This document shows positions 1-9,108 of a stretch of 45,309 nucleotides of DNA, piece after piece (the stretch's first letter is position 1; each line of letters opens with the position of its first letter). The stretch is taken from NCBI GenBank assembly GCA_937871715.1, contig CALMOE010000263.1, forward strand, positions 1-45,309, given 5' to 3'. This DNA comes from an uncultured Geobacter sp. GTDB taxonomy: Bacteria; Desulfobacterota; Desulfuromonadia; Geobacterales; DSM-12255. The translations under genes were made by a program, and so were the position numbers. Below the pieces are notes generated by a model that was not told where the DNA came from, made no database searches, and saw only the letters and a list, made by a program, of their open reading frames with translations.

Positions 1-3000
1 AGGGTCATGGGGCTGAAGGCGTACTGGACGAAGTTCCCCAGGGCAGCCCCCCCCTGGGTGCCGCTCAGGGTGTTGCGGTAGGGGGAGACGAAGCCGGGAG
101 CGGCCGTCTTGTTGCCGACTCCGGCCGCCTGGCCGCGGTAAGGGCCGGTACGGGTGAGGATGGAGTAGTTGGGGACCAGCACCGCATCGGCGATGCCGTA
201 GACCCCCAGATCCCAGTCTGGGCTGACGTTCGGCTCCCTGATGGCGCTGCCGTCCCAGTAGTGAGCACGGTTATCGTGAATGATGCTGTTGTAGATCACC
301 GGGTTGGCCGAGTAGTCGGCATAGCCCCCCCTTATGCCGGCGCCGACAACGGCCAGAAGCGGCCCGCTTGTTGGGGCGACCCCGATGCCGGCAGGGAGCG
401 GCACGGTCACCGCTGTCGGCGGCAGGACCGCACCCTCGGTGATCCAGGGTATGTTGCCGAATGCCAGCTCACCAGTGGAGGTGGTGTCGTTGTTGGCAAC
501 GGTATTATGCAGCACCTTGACCTTCAGGGCATCTGCCAGGGCGATGCCGCCGCCGTAGCCGCCGGAGAGGTTGTTGACGATCAGGTTGTTGGCAATGAAC
601 GCCTCGTACCAGCTGGCGTCGCTGTCCGGGCTGGCGACCACGTCCACGCCGTTCATGCGCATGATGGCGATGCCGCCACCCAGGTCGCCGGCCTTGTTCC
701 CCTGGAAGAGGTTGCCAGTGACTGTGACGCTACCCGCACCCTCGCTCACCAGGGGGACGGCGTTGGCGACGGGGAACTCGCCGGCGATAAACAGGCCGGC
801 CCCCTCGTCGAAGGCCTCGTTGAAGAGGATTTTGTTGTTCTTGATGACCCCGCCGCTGCTCACCCCTTGATGGCCGATGCCTGAGCCGGCCAGGAATGAG
901 TAGTTGCCGCAGATCCAGTTATCGGCGACCGCATAGCCGTCCGATCCCTTGAACAGGCCGATGCCGGCGCCGCTGGCGATGGCCAGGCCGGTTGCACCGT
1001 TGCTTATCACCTGGTTGTGGGCGATATAAACCCCCTCGTTGGCCGACCCCTCGAAGCCGGTGGGAGGTTCGCTTAAGACGCTGGGGGTGCCGACGCGGAT
1101 GCCGCCGCCGAAGGTCCCCTGGTTGGAGATCAGACGATTGTTGGTGATTCGCATGCCATGGGCATAGGCATTGACGAAGATGCCGCTCCCCTGGATTGCA
1201 CCCTCCACCTGCAGGCCGTCGATGGAGCCGTGGGTGATTACGTGACTGGAGGAGGCGTAGCTGTCGCTGGCCAGCACCAGGATGCCGGAGCCTGCCTCCC
1301 GGTTGACGAAGAAGTCGGGCTGTTCGCCGGGGATCAGATAACCGCCGTTGGCGATGATGGCGTTGAACTTGGCGGTCCACTGGGCCTCCTCCGGAGGGCC
1401 GAAGAACGGTGCCTTGATGATGGAGGCCGCTGGGCCGTAACCCTGCAGGTTGACCGGCTTCCACATGATGATGTTTTCCGGGTAGACCCCCGGGGTTACC
1501 AGTACCAGGTCTCCCGGGTTGGCCGCGTCGATCGCCTGCTGGATCGGACCGAGGCCGTCACCGTTTTTCGGGCCGGGAACGACCTTGCGGACATTGGCCG
1601 CCGGCACCCCCACGTGGAGGGTGATGCCGGTCTGGCTGAGCATGCCGCTGTCCCCCCTCAGCACCAGGATCTGCCATGGGCCGGGGGTCAGGGGGGTGCC
1701 ATCCGCCACGGGGGTGAAGGTGATGCTTGCCGGGGTCCAGTTGACAACGCTCAGCTCCGTGGGAGGGAGAGCCTGGTCGATGGATGTGCCGGCCGGAATG
1801 GCAAAGAGCTTGCCGGGAGGAGAGCCGAAGCCGTAGTCGCGGGTGATGAGCGCCCCCCCTACCACTGTCGGGTTCTGCACCTGCTTCTTGCCCACCGCGG
1901 TCAAGGTCACACGGCCATAGGGGGCGGTATCCGGGGTGTATGGGCCGCCGTTTGATCCGTTGATCTCCTTGATGGCCGGGACCCTGTCTGGCAGGTCGCA
2001 GTCCAGGGGGGACGCGGCCACGCTGGGTCGGATAGGGATGATGGGGGTGTCCACGTAGGTTATCTTGCCCGGCCAGATGTCGAACTGCCACACGGTCTGG
2101 GTTACGTAATTGGGGTTGTACCAGGGATCAGGCGCATCCGGGGTGCCGGGGTAGTTGAGCACGACACGTACCATGTGTGGGCTGATGCCGCTGGGGCTGG
2201 GGATGTTGTTGGTGTAGGTGGAGGGCACCAGGGCGTTGTACTGGCCCCATTCGTCCGTATAGGTCCTAACCAGCTCCCTGCCGGAGAAGTCCTGCACCGA
2301 GATCGGCATGAAGGAGGGGCCGATCTTGTCTGATAGGCGCGGGTTGCCGGGGCGGAACTCCAGGGCCAGGTCGTCGGTCACCAGGCCGACGATACGACCG
2401 GCAATCGGCACCTGGCTGAAGACGAAGAAGTCGGCGGCGGCGTTCTGCCCCTCCTGGAGGCGCACCAGCTTGGCGTCGCACAGGGGAACATTCGTACCAA
2501 CCGAGGCGAAAAGCTGCGGTGTGGTGGAGTCTATGGGGGTGCCGTCGAAGGAGAAGGTGGCCGGCACCACGTGGTCTGCCCCGGCGCAGGTGGGGAGCAG
2601 GGCAGCGGGAGTAGGCTGGGGTACGGACGGGACATAGCTCTCGCCGAAGATGACGTTGTAGTCCTCCGGCTTGACGATCTCATGGCCGAATGGCGGGGTC
2701 ACCTTGACCACGTAGTCACCCGGTGGGAGAGGCTTGCGGGTGTTGGTGGCCGGATCCAGGTAGTCGGTGAAGATGTAGCCGCCGTCGAAGGCCGCCACCT
2801 TCACCTGGTTCCAGACAGGCATCACCTCGGCGCAGTCGACATACTTTTCGAGAGGGATGCCGCCGGCATTGATATCGATACCGGCAGCCTGCATTGTCGC
2901 CAGGCAGCCGCTCGGCTTGTTGTTTGCCCAGGCGTCGCTGTAGGTGGTGGCGACGGGGGTGGCTTCGACGATAGGCTTGCCGGCAGTGTCGTAGCCGGTC

Positions 3001-4820
3001 ACCCGGTAGAGATCCAGCTGCACAGTGGGGACGCCGGGCATGAGGCCTGTGGCCACGGTGTTGCGCGCATCCTCGTGGGTGCGCTGGGCAGCGTAGTAGA
3101 CCACCCCTGATATGCCGCCGTTCTCGCCGGCAGCGTAGGGCTGACGGAGGAAGTCTATCCGGTTGGTGAACCCCATGTAGAGCATCATCCCCTCAAGGAG
3201 GGTGCCGGCCGGGTCCTTGCGGGTCTCGAGCAGGGGGATCTGGGGGTTGCTAACCGGCGGGCCGGGCCAGAAGCTTGGACCGGTTGCCGCAGTGCCGTTG
3301 GCCAGCGCTCCCCCCTTGTCCACGTAGGACATGGCGCCGCTCGGCTTGTAGTTGGCATAGTCGCTGTCCACCACCAGCCACTTGAAGAAGGGGAATACCT
3401 CGTTGAAGGCGTAGTTCCCCATCATGTCGGTGGTAGTGCTGGCATAGATGGCGCCGTCGCGGAAGCGGAGGTTGACCACCTGCTGCTGGAGGGGGGTCTC
3501 CCCCGCATCCTGCACGCCGTTGTCGTTAAGGTCGGTGAAGAAGGTCCCCTCAAGGGTGCCGAACCAGCGGAACACCGGGATCTGCCCCATGTCGATCTCC
3601 CCGCCGGTTGGCGGGACGACAACGGTGCGGAAGTCTATGATGTTGTCCAGGGGCTCGTCCCACATGGTGAGGGTGTAGGTGCCGGGGGGTACGCCGGTGA
3701 TATTGAAGCCGCCGTCCATGCTGCTCACCTTGCCGGCGTAAACCTGGCGATTACCCAGCCCCAGGTCGCTCAGCCCCACGAGGGCATTGGTGACCGCCTC
3801 GCCTGGGTTGAACCCCCAGTTGGCCGGGGGGCGGTTGAAGCGGTTGTTGACCACCCACCCCTTTACTGAGCCGGCCGTCTCTCCTAGTGCCAATGGGCGG
3901 AACTGGTTGGTGGTGGTGTCGCCGATGGACTGGTAGTAGGAGGTGGGGAGGACGAAGCCGATGAAGGCGTGCACGTTGAAGAAGCCTGCCTCCGTGAAAA
4001 CCGGAGGCTCACCGGCGATGACCCAGACATCGATCCCCGGGGTCCCCTCGATGGTCGAGGTCTGGATCCAGGGGAGCCCATCCTGGGGGATGGCGCGAAT
4101 GCCGTACTTGCCAGGGGCCAGGTTGGGGATGAGGGCGTTGCCCACCAGGTTGTCGCCGCCGTCGTTGGTCATGATGTACCCCGGCCCCATCTGCACCACG
4201 TTGCTGCCGGTGGCGTCGTAGATGGTGCCGATGGGGTTCCCCTGGTAGTCCCTGGACATCTGGCCGGCCTGGTCGTAGACCATCAGCTTGAAGTTGGGGA
4301 GGGGGCGTTCGCCGGGGAGGTCGGGGGCGCCGTTTATCGGCATGTTGTCCTCGAAGACGAAGACCGACACCTGGGCAGCCTTGATGGGAAGCTTGTGCAG
4401 GGTCACATTGACGGATGTCTGGCCGGGGAGGACCACTGCTCCGTTCATGGTGTACCCCTCGGTGCTCAGAACGGAAACCATGTAGCGCTTGTTGGTAGGG
4501 AGGCCTGTGGCCACAGCCGGAGTGCCGGCCACTGCCGTGCCGCTGGCAACCACCTTGGCATTGCTCTCGTGGATGCTCACGGAGAGGCTGTTGTAGTTGT
4601 TGAGCTGCCCCAACACCGGCTGATTGGTGTTATCCTCCTGCACCAGCCATCTGAAGTTGGCCAAAGGCGCCCGGGTGGGCGGGACAACCGAATCGTCCTG
4701 GCCAGTCACGTTGATGGTGATGTCGGCGCTGGCCATTACCGGGAGCGCCAGCAGTATGACGAGGATACAGAGCCGACCCAACCAGATCCTTCCGGACTTT
4801 GCCGGTATATCCTGCTTCAT
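1..4820 (-). CDS. Giant secreted surface protein with beta-helix region (partial, C-terminus outside window)
   Basis: An open frame runs from an ATG at 4820 to the window edge, about 1606 codons with no stop, so the C-terminus is missing. The start has an excellent GAGGAGGG site a few bases upstream. Residues 1-33 form a signal peptide (basic start, hydrophobic core, VMASA cleavage region). The next ~900 residues look like a chain of Ig-like, carboxypeptidase-regulatory or SdrD-B-type modules, for example the calcium-site-like stretch DLNDNGVQDAGE near residue 430 and repeated PPGTYTLTMWDEP-like strands. Around residues 950-1080 there is an IPT/TIG-like module, and from about residue 1090 a NosD/pectate-lyase-like right-handed beta-helix (QAIDAANPGDLVLVTPG, followed by many N-rich GGG/GAGI turns). 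This is inferred to be an exported, probably cell-surface, adhesin-like or matrix protein. The substrate is unknown. It is the only gene between the trpE terminator and the edge. Confidence 0.85.
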   Translation of the reverse strand, partial: MKQDIPAKSGRIWLGRLCILVILLALPVMASADITINVTGQDDSVVPPTRAPLANFRWLVQEDNTNQPVLGQLNNYNSLSVSIHESNAKVVASGTAVAGTPAVATGLPTNKRYMVSVLSTEGYTMNGAVVLPGQTSVNVTLHKLPIKAAQVSVFVFEDNMPINGAPDLPGERPLPNFKLMVYDQAGQMSRDYQGNPIGTIYDATGSNVVQMGPGYIMTNDGGDNLVGNALIPNLAPGKYGIRAIPQDGLPWIQTSTIEGTPGIDVWVIAGEPPVFTEAGFFNVHAFIGFVLPTSYYQSIGDTTTNQFRPLALGETAGSVKGWVVNNRFNRPPANWGFNPGEAVTNALVGLSDLGLGNRQVYAGKVSSMDGGFNITGVPPGTYTLTMWDEPLDNIIDFRTVVVPPTGGEIDMGQIPVFRWFGTLEGTFFTDLNDNGVQDAGETPLQQQVVNLRFRDGAIYASTTTDMMGNYAFNEVFPFFKWLVVDSDYANYKPSGAMSYVDKGGALANGTAATGPSFWPGPPVSNPQIPLLETRKDPAGTLLEGMMLYMGFTNRIDFLRQPYAAGENGGISGVVYYAAQRTHEDARNTVATGLMPGVPTVQLDLYRVTGYDTAGKPIVEATPVATTYSDAWANNKPSGCLATMQAAGIDINAGGIPLEKYVDCAEVMPVWNQVKVAAFDGGYIFTDYLDPATNTRKPLPPGDYVVKVTPPFGHEIVKPEDYNVIFGESYVPSVPQPTPAALLPTCAGADHVVPATFSFDGTPIDSTTPQLFASVGTNVPLCDAKLVRLQEGQNAAADFFVFSQVPIAGRIVGLVTDDLALEFRPGNPRLSDKIGPSFMPISVQDFSGRELVRTYTDEWGQYNALVPSTYTNNIPSPSGISPHMVRVVLNYPGTPDAPDPWYNPNYVTQTVWQFDIWPGKITYVDTPIIPIRPSVAASPLDCDLPDRVPAIKEINGSNGGPYTPDTAPYGRVTLTAVGKKQVQNPTVVGGALITRDYGFGSPPGKLFAIPAGTSIDQALPPTELSVVNWTPASITFTPVADGTPLTPGPWQILVLRGDSGMLSQTGITLHVGVPAANVRKVVPGPKNGDGLGPIQQAIDAANPGDLVLVTPGVYPENIIMWKPVNLQGYGPAASIIKAPFFGPPEEAQWTAKFNAIIANGGYLIPGEQPDFFVNREAGSGILVLASDSYASSSHVITHGSIDGLQVEGAIQGSGIFVNAYAHGMRITNNRLISNQGTFGGGIRVGTPSVLSEPPTGFEGSANEGVYIAHNQVISNGATGLAIASGAGIGLFKGSDGYAVADNWICGNYSFLAGSGIGHQGVSSGGVIKNNKILFNEAFDEGAGLFIAGEFPVANAVPLVSEGAGSVTVTGNLFQGNKAGDLGGGIAIMRMNGVDVVASPDSDASWYEAFIANNLIVNNLSGGYGGGIALADALKVKVLHNTVANNDTTSTGELAFGNIPWITEGAVLPPTAVTVPLPAGIGVAPTSGPLLAVVGAGIRGGYADYSANPVIYNSIIHDNRAHYWDGSAIREPNVSPDWDLGVYGIADAVLVPNYSILTRTGPYRGQAAGVGNKTAAPGFVSPYRNTLSGTQGGAALGNFVQYAFSPMT

Positions 4821-4911
4821 CGTTCATCCCTCCTCTAATTGTCCTGCAACTCTAACCGCTAAGCGCAAATCTTGCGGACTATATCCTAACCCTGCCAAGA
4901 GATTTATGTAC

Positions 4912-4938
4912 ATTATACCACCTGCAATAATATTGCAA
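4912..4938 (-). promoter_or_regulatory. Candidate sigma-70 promoter with palindromic operator for the surface protein
   Basis: On the minus strand a perfect TATAAT (4917-4912) lies 15 bp downstream of TTGCAA (4938-4933), which would give a leader of about 85 nt before the ATG at 4820. The spacer is short for sigma-70. A perfect palindrome TGCAATA-A-TATTGCA (4923-4937) covers the spacer and the -35 region, where a repressor dimer could block polymerase. The boxes and palindrome are seen directly; their function is inferred. Confidence 0.45.
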
Positions 4939-4988
4939 GTCCACCCGGTTAATTAAGCCGGCTTTTTGCTGATTCCTGAAGAAAAGGG

Positions 4989-5026
4989 AAAAAAGCGACC
5001 GGCCGGTCATGCTGGCGACCGGCCGG
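4989..5026 (-). terminator. Rho-independent terminator of trpE
   Basis: Read on the minus strand, CCGGCCGGTC (5026-5017) pairs perfectly with GACCGGCCGG (5008-4999) around an 8-nt loop, and six T residues follow at 4994-4989. It lies about 95 nt after the trpE stop, so it should isolate trpE from the surface-protein gene downstream. The arm GACCGGCCGGTC is also self-palindromic. Confidence 0.8.
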
Positions 5027-5119
5027 AAACATCTAGACATCGCTGAGAGTGTCGCTTGAGGAGAAGGTTAACCGATAAGGTTTAAATGTCAAATAGGAGG
5101 GGAGGGATTTTTCCCTGGT

Positions 5120-6601
5120 TTAATGCAGGCCGCGCTCGGCGGTTTCGATGGCCTTGACCACGGCCATCGCCTTGTTGACCGTCTCCTGGTACTCGGCCTC
5201 GGGGTCGGAGTCGGCCACCAGCCCTGCCCCGGCCTGGAGATGGATCCTGCCGTCCTTCACCACCAGGGTGCGGATGGCGATGGCCAGGTCCATGTTGCCG
5301 GAGAAGGAGAAATAGCCGACCGCACCGCCGTAGATCTCCCGGCGGCAGGGCTCCAGCTCGTCGATGATCTCCATGGCCCTCACCTTGGGGGCTCCGGAGA
5401 GGGTCCCGGCGGGGAAGGTGGCCTTTACCAGGTCGAAGGCGTCCCTGTCAGGCAGCAGCTCCCCCTGGACATTGGAGACGATGTGCATCACGTGTGAGTA
5501 GCGCTCCACCACCATCAGCTCGGAGACCCTCACGCTCCCGGTGCGGCAGACCCGGCCAAGATCATTGCGCCCCAGATCCACCAGCATGACGTGCTCGGCC
5601 CGCTCCTTGGGATCGGCGAGGAGGTCCAGCTCAAGCCGACTGTCCTCTTCAGGCGTCCTTCCACGGGGACGGGTGCCGGCTATGGGGCGCAGCTCCACCC
5701 TATCCACCTCCTTGCGCACCATCACCTCCGGAGAGGCGCCGAGAACCACGGTGTCGTCCAGGCGGAGGAAGAACATGTAGGGGGAGGGGTTGAGGGTGCG
5801 CAGCACCCGGTAGATATCCAGGGGGTCGAGGGTCAGCTCACCGGAGAAGCGCTGGGAGAGGACCACCTGGATTATGTCCCCGGCGCGGATGTACTCCTTC
5901 GCCTTCTCCACCGCTGCCATGAACTCCCCCTTCTCCATGTTGGAGCGGAAGGAGACCGGCCCGCCGCTCCCACCGGCCGGAGACGCTGCCGGCATGGGCC
6001 CTTTCAGACGGGCGATGAGGGCGTCTATCCTTGCTACCGCGTCAGCATAGGCTGCATCGGGTTCCGAGCCATCCTCGAGATGGGCATTGGCCACTACCTT
6101 GATCTTCTGGCGGACGTTGTCGAAGATGAGCAGGGTGTCTGTGATGAGGAAGCACGAATCCCAGGCACCGATCTGCGCCGGTTTTTCCGTTGGGAGCTCC
6201 TCGAAGAAGCGGACCATGTCGTATCCCAGGTAGCCGACGGCACCGCCGAAGAAGCGGGGGAGGCCGGGGGTCTCCACAGGCCGGAAGCGCTCCAGGTACC
6301 CCCTGACAGCTCCCAGGGGGTCGGAGGTCTCGATCACCTCCGCAGGGTCGCCGTTTCTGAGCAGTTCAACCCTCTCCCCCCTGGAGCGTATCACCACCGA
6401 GGGGGTGGCTCCCAGGAAGGTGTAGCGGGCCCACTTCTCCCCCCCCTCGATGCTCTCAAGGAGAAAGGCGTGTCGACCGTCGTCGATCTTCCTGAAAGCG
6501 GTTACCGGTGTATCCATATCCGCCATGATTTCGCGGAAGACGGGGATGAGGTTCCCCTTGGCGGCCAGGCGGGCAAAACTTTCTTTGTCGGGGGAATACA
6601 T
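5120..6601 (-). CDS. trpE: Anthranilate synthase component I
   Basis: This 493-residue protein converts chorismate to anthranilate, using ammonia or the glutamine-derived nitrogen supplied by TrpG, in the first committed step of tryptophan synthesis. The N-terminal half carries the LLES-type motif (AFLLESIEGGEKWARYTFLG, near residue 50) that binds tryptophan in feedback-inhibited enzymes. The C-terminal half is a typical chorismate-binding domain with PIAGTRPRG, DLLADPKERAEHVMLVDLGR and FPAGTLSGAPKVRAMEII. I chose the ATG at 6601 because GGAG sits just upstream; a TTG at 6628 would add nine residues that do not fit the family. A weak promoter (TTGCCT-N16-GATACT) lies in the short gap before it. 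No trpG or trpD adjoins, which is unusual, because these genes are commonly clustered; the glutaminase subunit must be elsewhere. Confidence 0.95.
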   Translation of the reverse strand: MYSPDKESFARLAAKGNLIPVFREIMADMDTPVTAFRKIDDGRHAFLLESIEGGEKWARYTFLGATPSVVIRSRGERVELLRNGDPAEVIETSDPLGAVRGYLERFRPVETPGLPRFFGGAVGYLGYDMVRFFEELPTEKPAQIGAWDSCFLITDTLLIFDNVRQKIKVVANAHLEDGSEPDAAYADAVARIDALIARLKGPMPAASPAGGSGGPVSFRSNMEKGEFMAAVEKAKEYIRAGDIIQVVLSQRFSGELTLDPLDIYRVLRTLNPSPYMFFLRLDDTVVLGASPEVMVRKEVDRVELRPIAGTRPRGRTPEEDSRLELDLLADPKERAEHVMLVDLGRNDLGRVCRTGSVRVSELMVVERYSHVMHIVSNVQGELLPDRDAFDLVKATFPAGTLSGAPKVRAMEIIDELEPCRREIYGGAVGYFSFSGNMDLAIAIRTLVVKDGRIHLQAGAGLVADSDPEAEYQETVNKAMAVVKAIETAERGLH

Positions 6602-6684
6602 GATCACTCCAGAGCGGAAAATTGACAAAAAGTATCACAGGGGGGAGCGGTTAGGCAAATGTTTCATCGGCAGGGGGAGCGGGA

Positions 6685-8925
6685 TCAGCCAAGGGTGAAG
6701 TAGAAGGTTGCCCCCTCCCCTTCGACGGAATCGGCCCAGATCTTTCCTCCGTGGCGGTGGATCACCCGCTGCACTATGGCCAGGCCGATGCCGGTTCCCT
6801 CGAACTCCTGTCCATGGAGCCTGCTGAAGGGGACGAACAGCTTGTCGGAGTAGCTCTTGTCGAAACCGGCACCGTTGTCCCTTACATAGAAGACCGGCTT
6901 GCCGGCTATCATCTGCATGCCGAAACGGATCAGAGCCCCCTCCTTGCGGGAGGTGTACTTCCAGGCGTTGTCCAGGAGGTTGGTCATCACTATCTCCAGG
7001 AGGCGTTCGTCCCCTTTGGCGACAATCCCCTCGTCGATCTCCACCTCCACCCCTCTCTCCGGGGAGATCTCCTGCAGTGAGGTGAGAATCCGCCGAGCAA
7101 TCCTGGAGAGGTCCACTTCCCCCCTCTTCAGCCCGTGGCGTGAGACATAGGAGAGCTCCAGCAGGTCGTCGATGAGGCGACCCATCTTCTCGCAGCCGGC
7201 GACAATCCTCCCCAGCAGGTGCTTTGCCTCGCCGCTCAGCCTGTCGCCGTGCTCGCTGCTGAGGATGCTGCTGAAGCTGCTGATGTGGCGCAGGGGGGCC
7301 CGCAGGTCGTGGGATACGGAGTAGCTGAACGACTCCAGCTCCCGGTTGGCGGCCTCCAGCTCCGAGGTCCTCTGGATGACCCGCGCCTCCAGCTCCTGGT
7401 TGAGGCGGAGGATCTCCTTCTCCGAGACGATCCTGCCGGTGACGTCGCGCACGATCTCTATGCCGCCGACGATCTCCCCGGAAGAGTCCTTCAGTGGGGA
7501 GGCGGTCACCTCCAGGTAGTGGATGGTCTCCCCCTTCATCACCTGGTGAAGGACCACATGGGTTGCGCCGTCCTTGAATGCAGCCAGCACCGGGCAGTTC
7601 ACGCAAGGCTCGTCGCTGCGGTCGTACATCTCGTAGCAGGATCTGCCGGTGAAGTCACCCACCATCTCCCGGTGGGCATTGTTCTGCAGCATCACCTTCA
7701 GATTCCTGTCCTGGATGCTCAGCCCCTCCCCCATGCAGGCGAGAATGGATTCAAGCTTCTTCTTCTCGGAGCGAAGCTCCTCCTGGGTGCGGAGATACTC
7801 GTCGACCTGGTGGCGCAGCTCCTCCTCGGCAACGGCCAGCTCCTCGTTGCGGTCCTGCAGCTCCCTCTCCCTCGATCTTACAGCCGTGGCCATTGACTGG
7901 AAGTTGTCGTAAAGGTCGTGTATCTCCAGGTAGGCGGAGAACTCCAACCTCTCCCGAACATCCTCACCCGCTGCCAGTTGCCGGCTCGATTCGGTCAGGG
8001 CCAGGAAAGGGGCGGTGATCTTGCCGATCCTTCGATAGACCAGAGCCATGGCGGTTAACAGAACCAGCAGAGTCAAGAGGGCAAGGAGCCTCTCCAGCTT
8101 CTGCAGGGGGGCGAAGGCCATCTCCTTGTCATGCACCGAGACGATTACCCAGCCGTTACTGGCGAAGGGGAGGACGCTGCCGATGACACTTCGCTCACCG
8201 AGGTTGAAGGAGTAAGTGCCGCTGGTGCCGTGCAAACCGGCGATGATCTGGGGGATGGAGATGAAGGCCTCCTTCTCCCCAAGCAGGGTCCTGTCGGGAT
8301 GGGCGATCAGCCTCCCTGCCGGGCTGACGATGAAGGCATATGCACCGGAGGAGGCACGGGTAGGCTCAACCAGCTTGCAGAAGTAGGAGAGGTTCATGAT
8401 CCCCATTATCACCCCCCCCTTCCAGGGCAGGGCAAGGGATATGACCGACTCGCCGCTCCTCAGGGAGACGTAGGGTTCGGACCAGAAGGCCCGCCCCTCC
8501 TGCCGCACCAGGCGGAACAGCTCTGATGATGAATAGTTCTGCCTGTGGGGATGATCATGGGCCATGGCCATTGGCCCTGCCGCCACCATGAGCTCGCCGT
8601 TTTCACCGAGGAAGAGCACGGACTCGAAGAGAGGGTCGTCTTCCAAGACGCTGTTGACAACCCCTTCCACCCTCTTCTCCTCGAAGCGGCCGATCCCCTC
8701 GGCCACGTCACGCACATGCTTGAGCATGACCAACGGCCGGACGAGGAAGAGCTCCACGGCCGAGGAGACGGTCTGGGCCACCCTCATGTTCTCGCTGCGG
8801 ATGCGCGAGGACGTCTCCATATGGAACAGCACCACGGAGACGGCCATGGCGATCAGCATCGGCACTAGGGTGAAGAAGGAGACGCTGGCAACGAGTGCCT
8901 TGCGAATCCGCATCGGCTTTTTCAT
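6685..8925 (-). CDS. Membrane sensor histidine kinase (Cache-HAMP-PAS-HisKA-HATPase)
   Basis: A 746-residue orphan sensor kinase. A transmembrane helix at about 10-33 is followed by a periplasmic double-Cache-type sensor domain, a second helix near 285-303 and a HAMP segment. A coiled coil and a PAS domain (about 390-510) come next; the PAS carries a C-x2-C-P motif in EPCVNCPVLAAF and could sense redox or bind a metal or cofactor. The HisKA H-box is SVSHDLRAPLRHISSF, and the ATPase domain has NLLDNAWKY, DNGAGFD and GTGIGLAIVQRVIHRHGG. The ATG at 8925 is preferred over a TTG one codon earlier. No response regulator is adjacent, so its partner is unknown. It is divergent from htpG. Confidence 0.9.
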   Translation of the reverse strand: MKKPMRIRKALVASVSFFTLVPMLIAMAVSVVLFHMETSSRIRSENMRVAQTVSSAVELFLVRPLVMLKHVRDVAEGIGRFEEKRVEGVVNSVLEDDPLFESVLFLGENGELMVAAGPMAMAHDHPHRQNYSSSELFRLVRQEGRAFWSEPYVSLRSGESVISLALPWKGGVIMGIMNLSYFCKLVEPTRASSGAYAFIVSPAGRLIAHPDRTLLGEKEAFISIPQIIAGLHGTSGTYSFNLGERSVIGSVLPFASNGWVIVSVHDKEMAFAPLQKLERLLALLTLLVLLTAMALVYRRIGKITAPFLALTESSRQLAAGEDVRERLEFSAYLEIHDLYDNFQSMATAVRSRERELQDRNEELAVAEEELRHQVDEYLRTQEELRSEKKKLESILACMGEGLSIQDRNLKVMLQNNAHREMVGDFTGRSCYEMYDRSDEPCVNCPVLAAFKDGATHVVLHQVMKGETIHYLEVTASPLKDSSGEIVGGIEIVRDVTGRIVSEKEILRLNQELEARVIQRTSELEAANRELESFSYSVSHDLRAPLRHISSFSSILSSEHGDRLSGEAKHLLGRIVAGCEKMGRLIDDLLELSYVSRHGLKRGEVDLSRIARRILTSLQEISPERGVEVEIDEGIVAKGDERLLEIVMTNLLDNAWKYTSRKEGALIRFGMQMIAGKPVFYVRDNGAGFDKSYSDKLFVPFSRLHGQEFEGTGIGLAIVQRVIHRHGGKIWADSVEGEGATFYFTLG

Positions 8926-9036
8926 CAATTACCCCGGAGTAGAGTTGGATCCCATGCAATATATCATGAAAAACTTTTCTAATAAACCAGATTCCGGCAA
9001 CAGAATGTTGCTTGTCATTTTTTTTCCGCAAAAGGG

Positions 9037-9065
9037 TTGAATTTGCCTGTGGGAGTGATTATTTT
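9037..9065 (+). promoter_or_regulatory. Candidate promoter of htpG
   Basis: TTGAAT (9037-9042) and TATTTT (9060-9065) are separated by 17 bp, placing a start site about 35 nt before the htpG ATG. The TTGAA core would also suit a heat-shock sigma -35 element, but I see no CCCCAT-type -10. Upstream, GCAACA-GAA-TGTTGC (8997-9011) is a short perfect inverted repeat in the divergent region and could be an operator. Confidence 0.45.
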
Positions 9066-9108
9066 CTCACCGTTCGCAGCATACAAAGCCAAAGGAGAAG
9101 AAACCACG

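Noticed and set aside
8997-9018. A terminator before htpG (GCAACA-GAA-TGTTGC followed some bases later by a T-run)
   Set aside because: No plus-strand gene lies upstream to terminate, the stem is short and AT-rich, and several bases separate it from the T-run; it is mentioned only as a possible operator.
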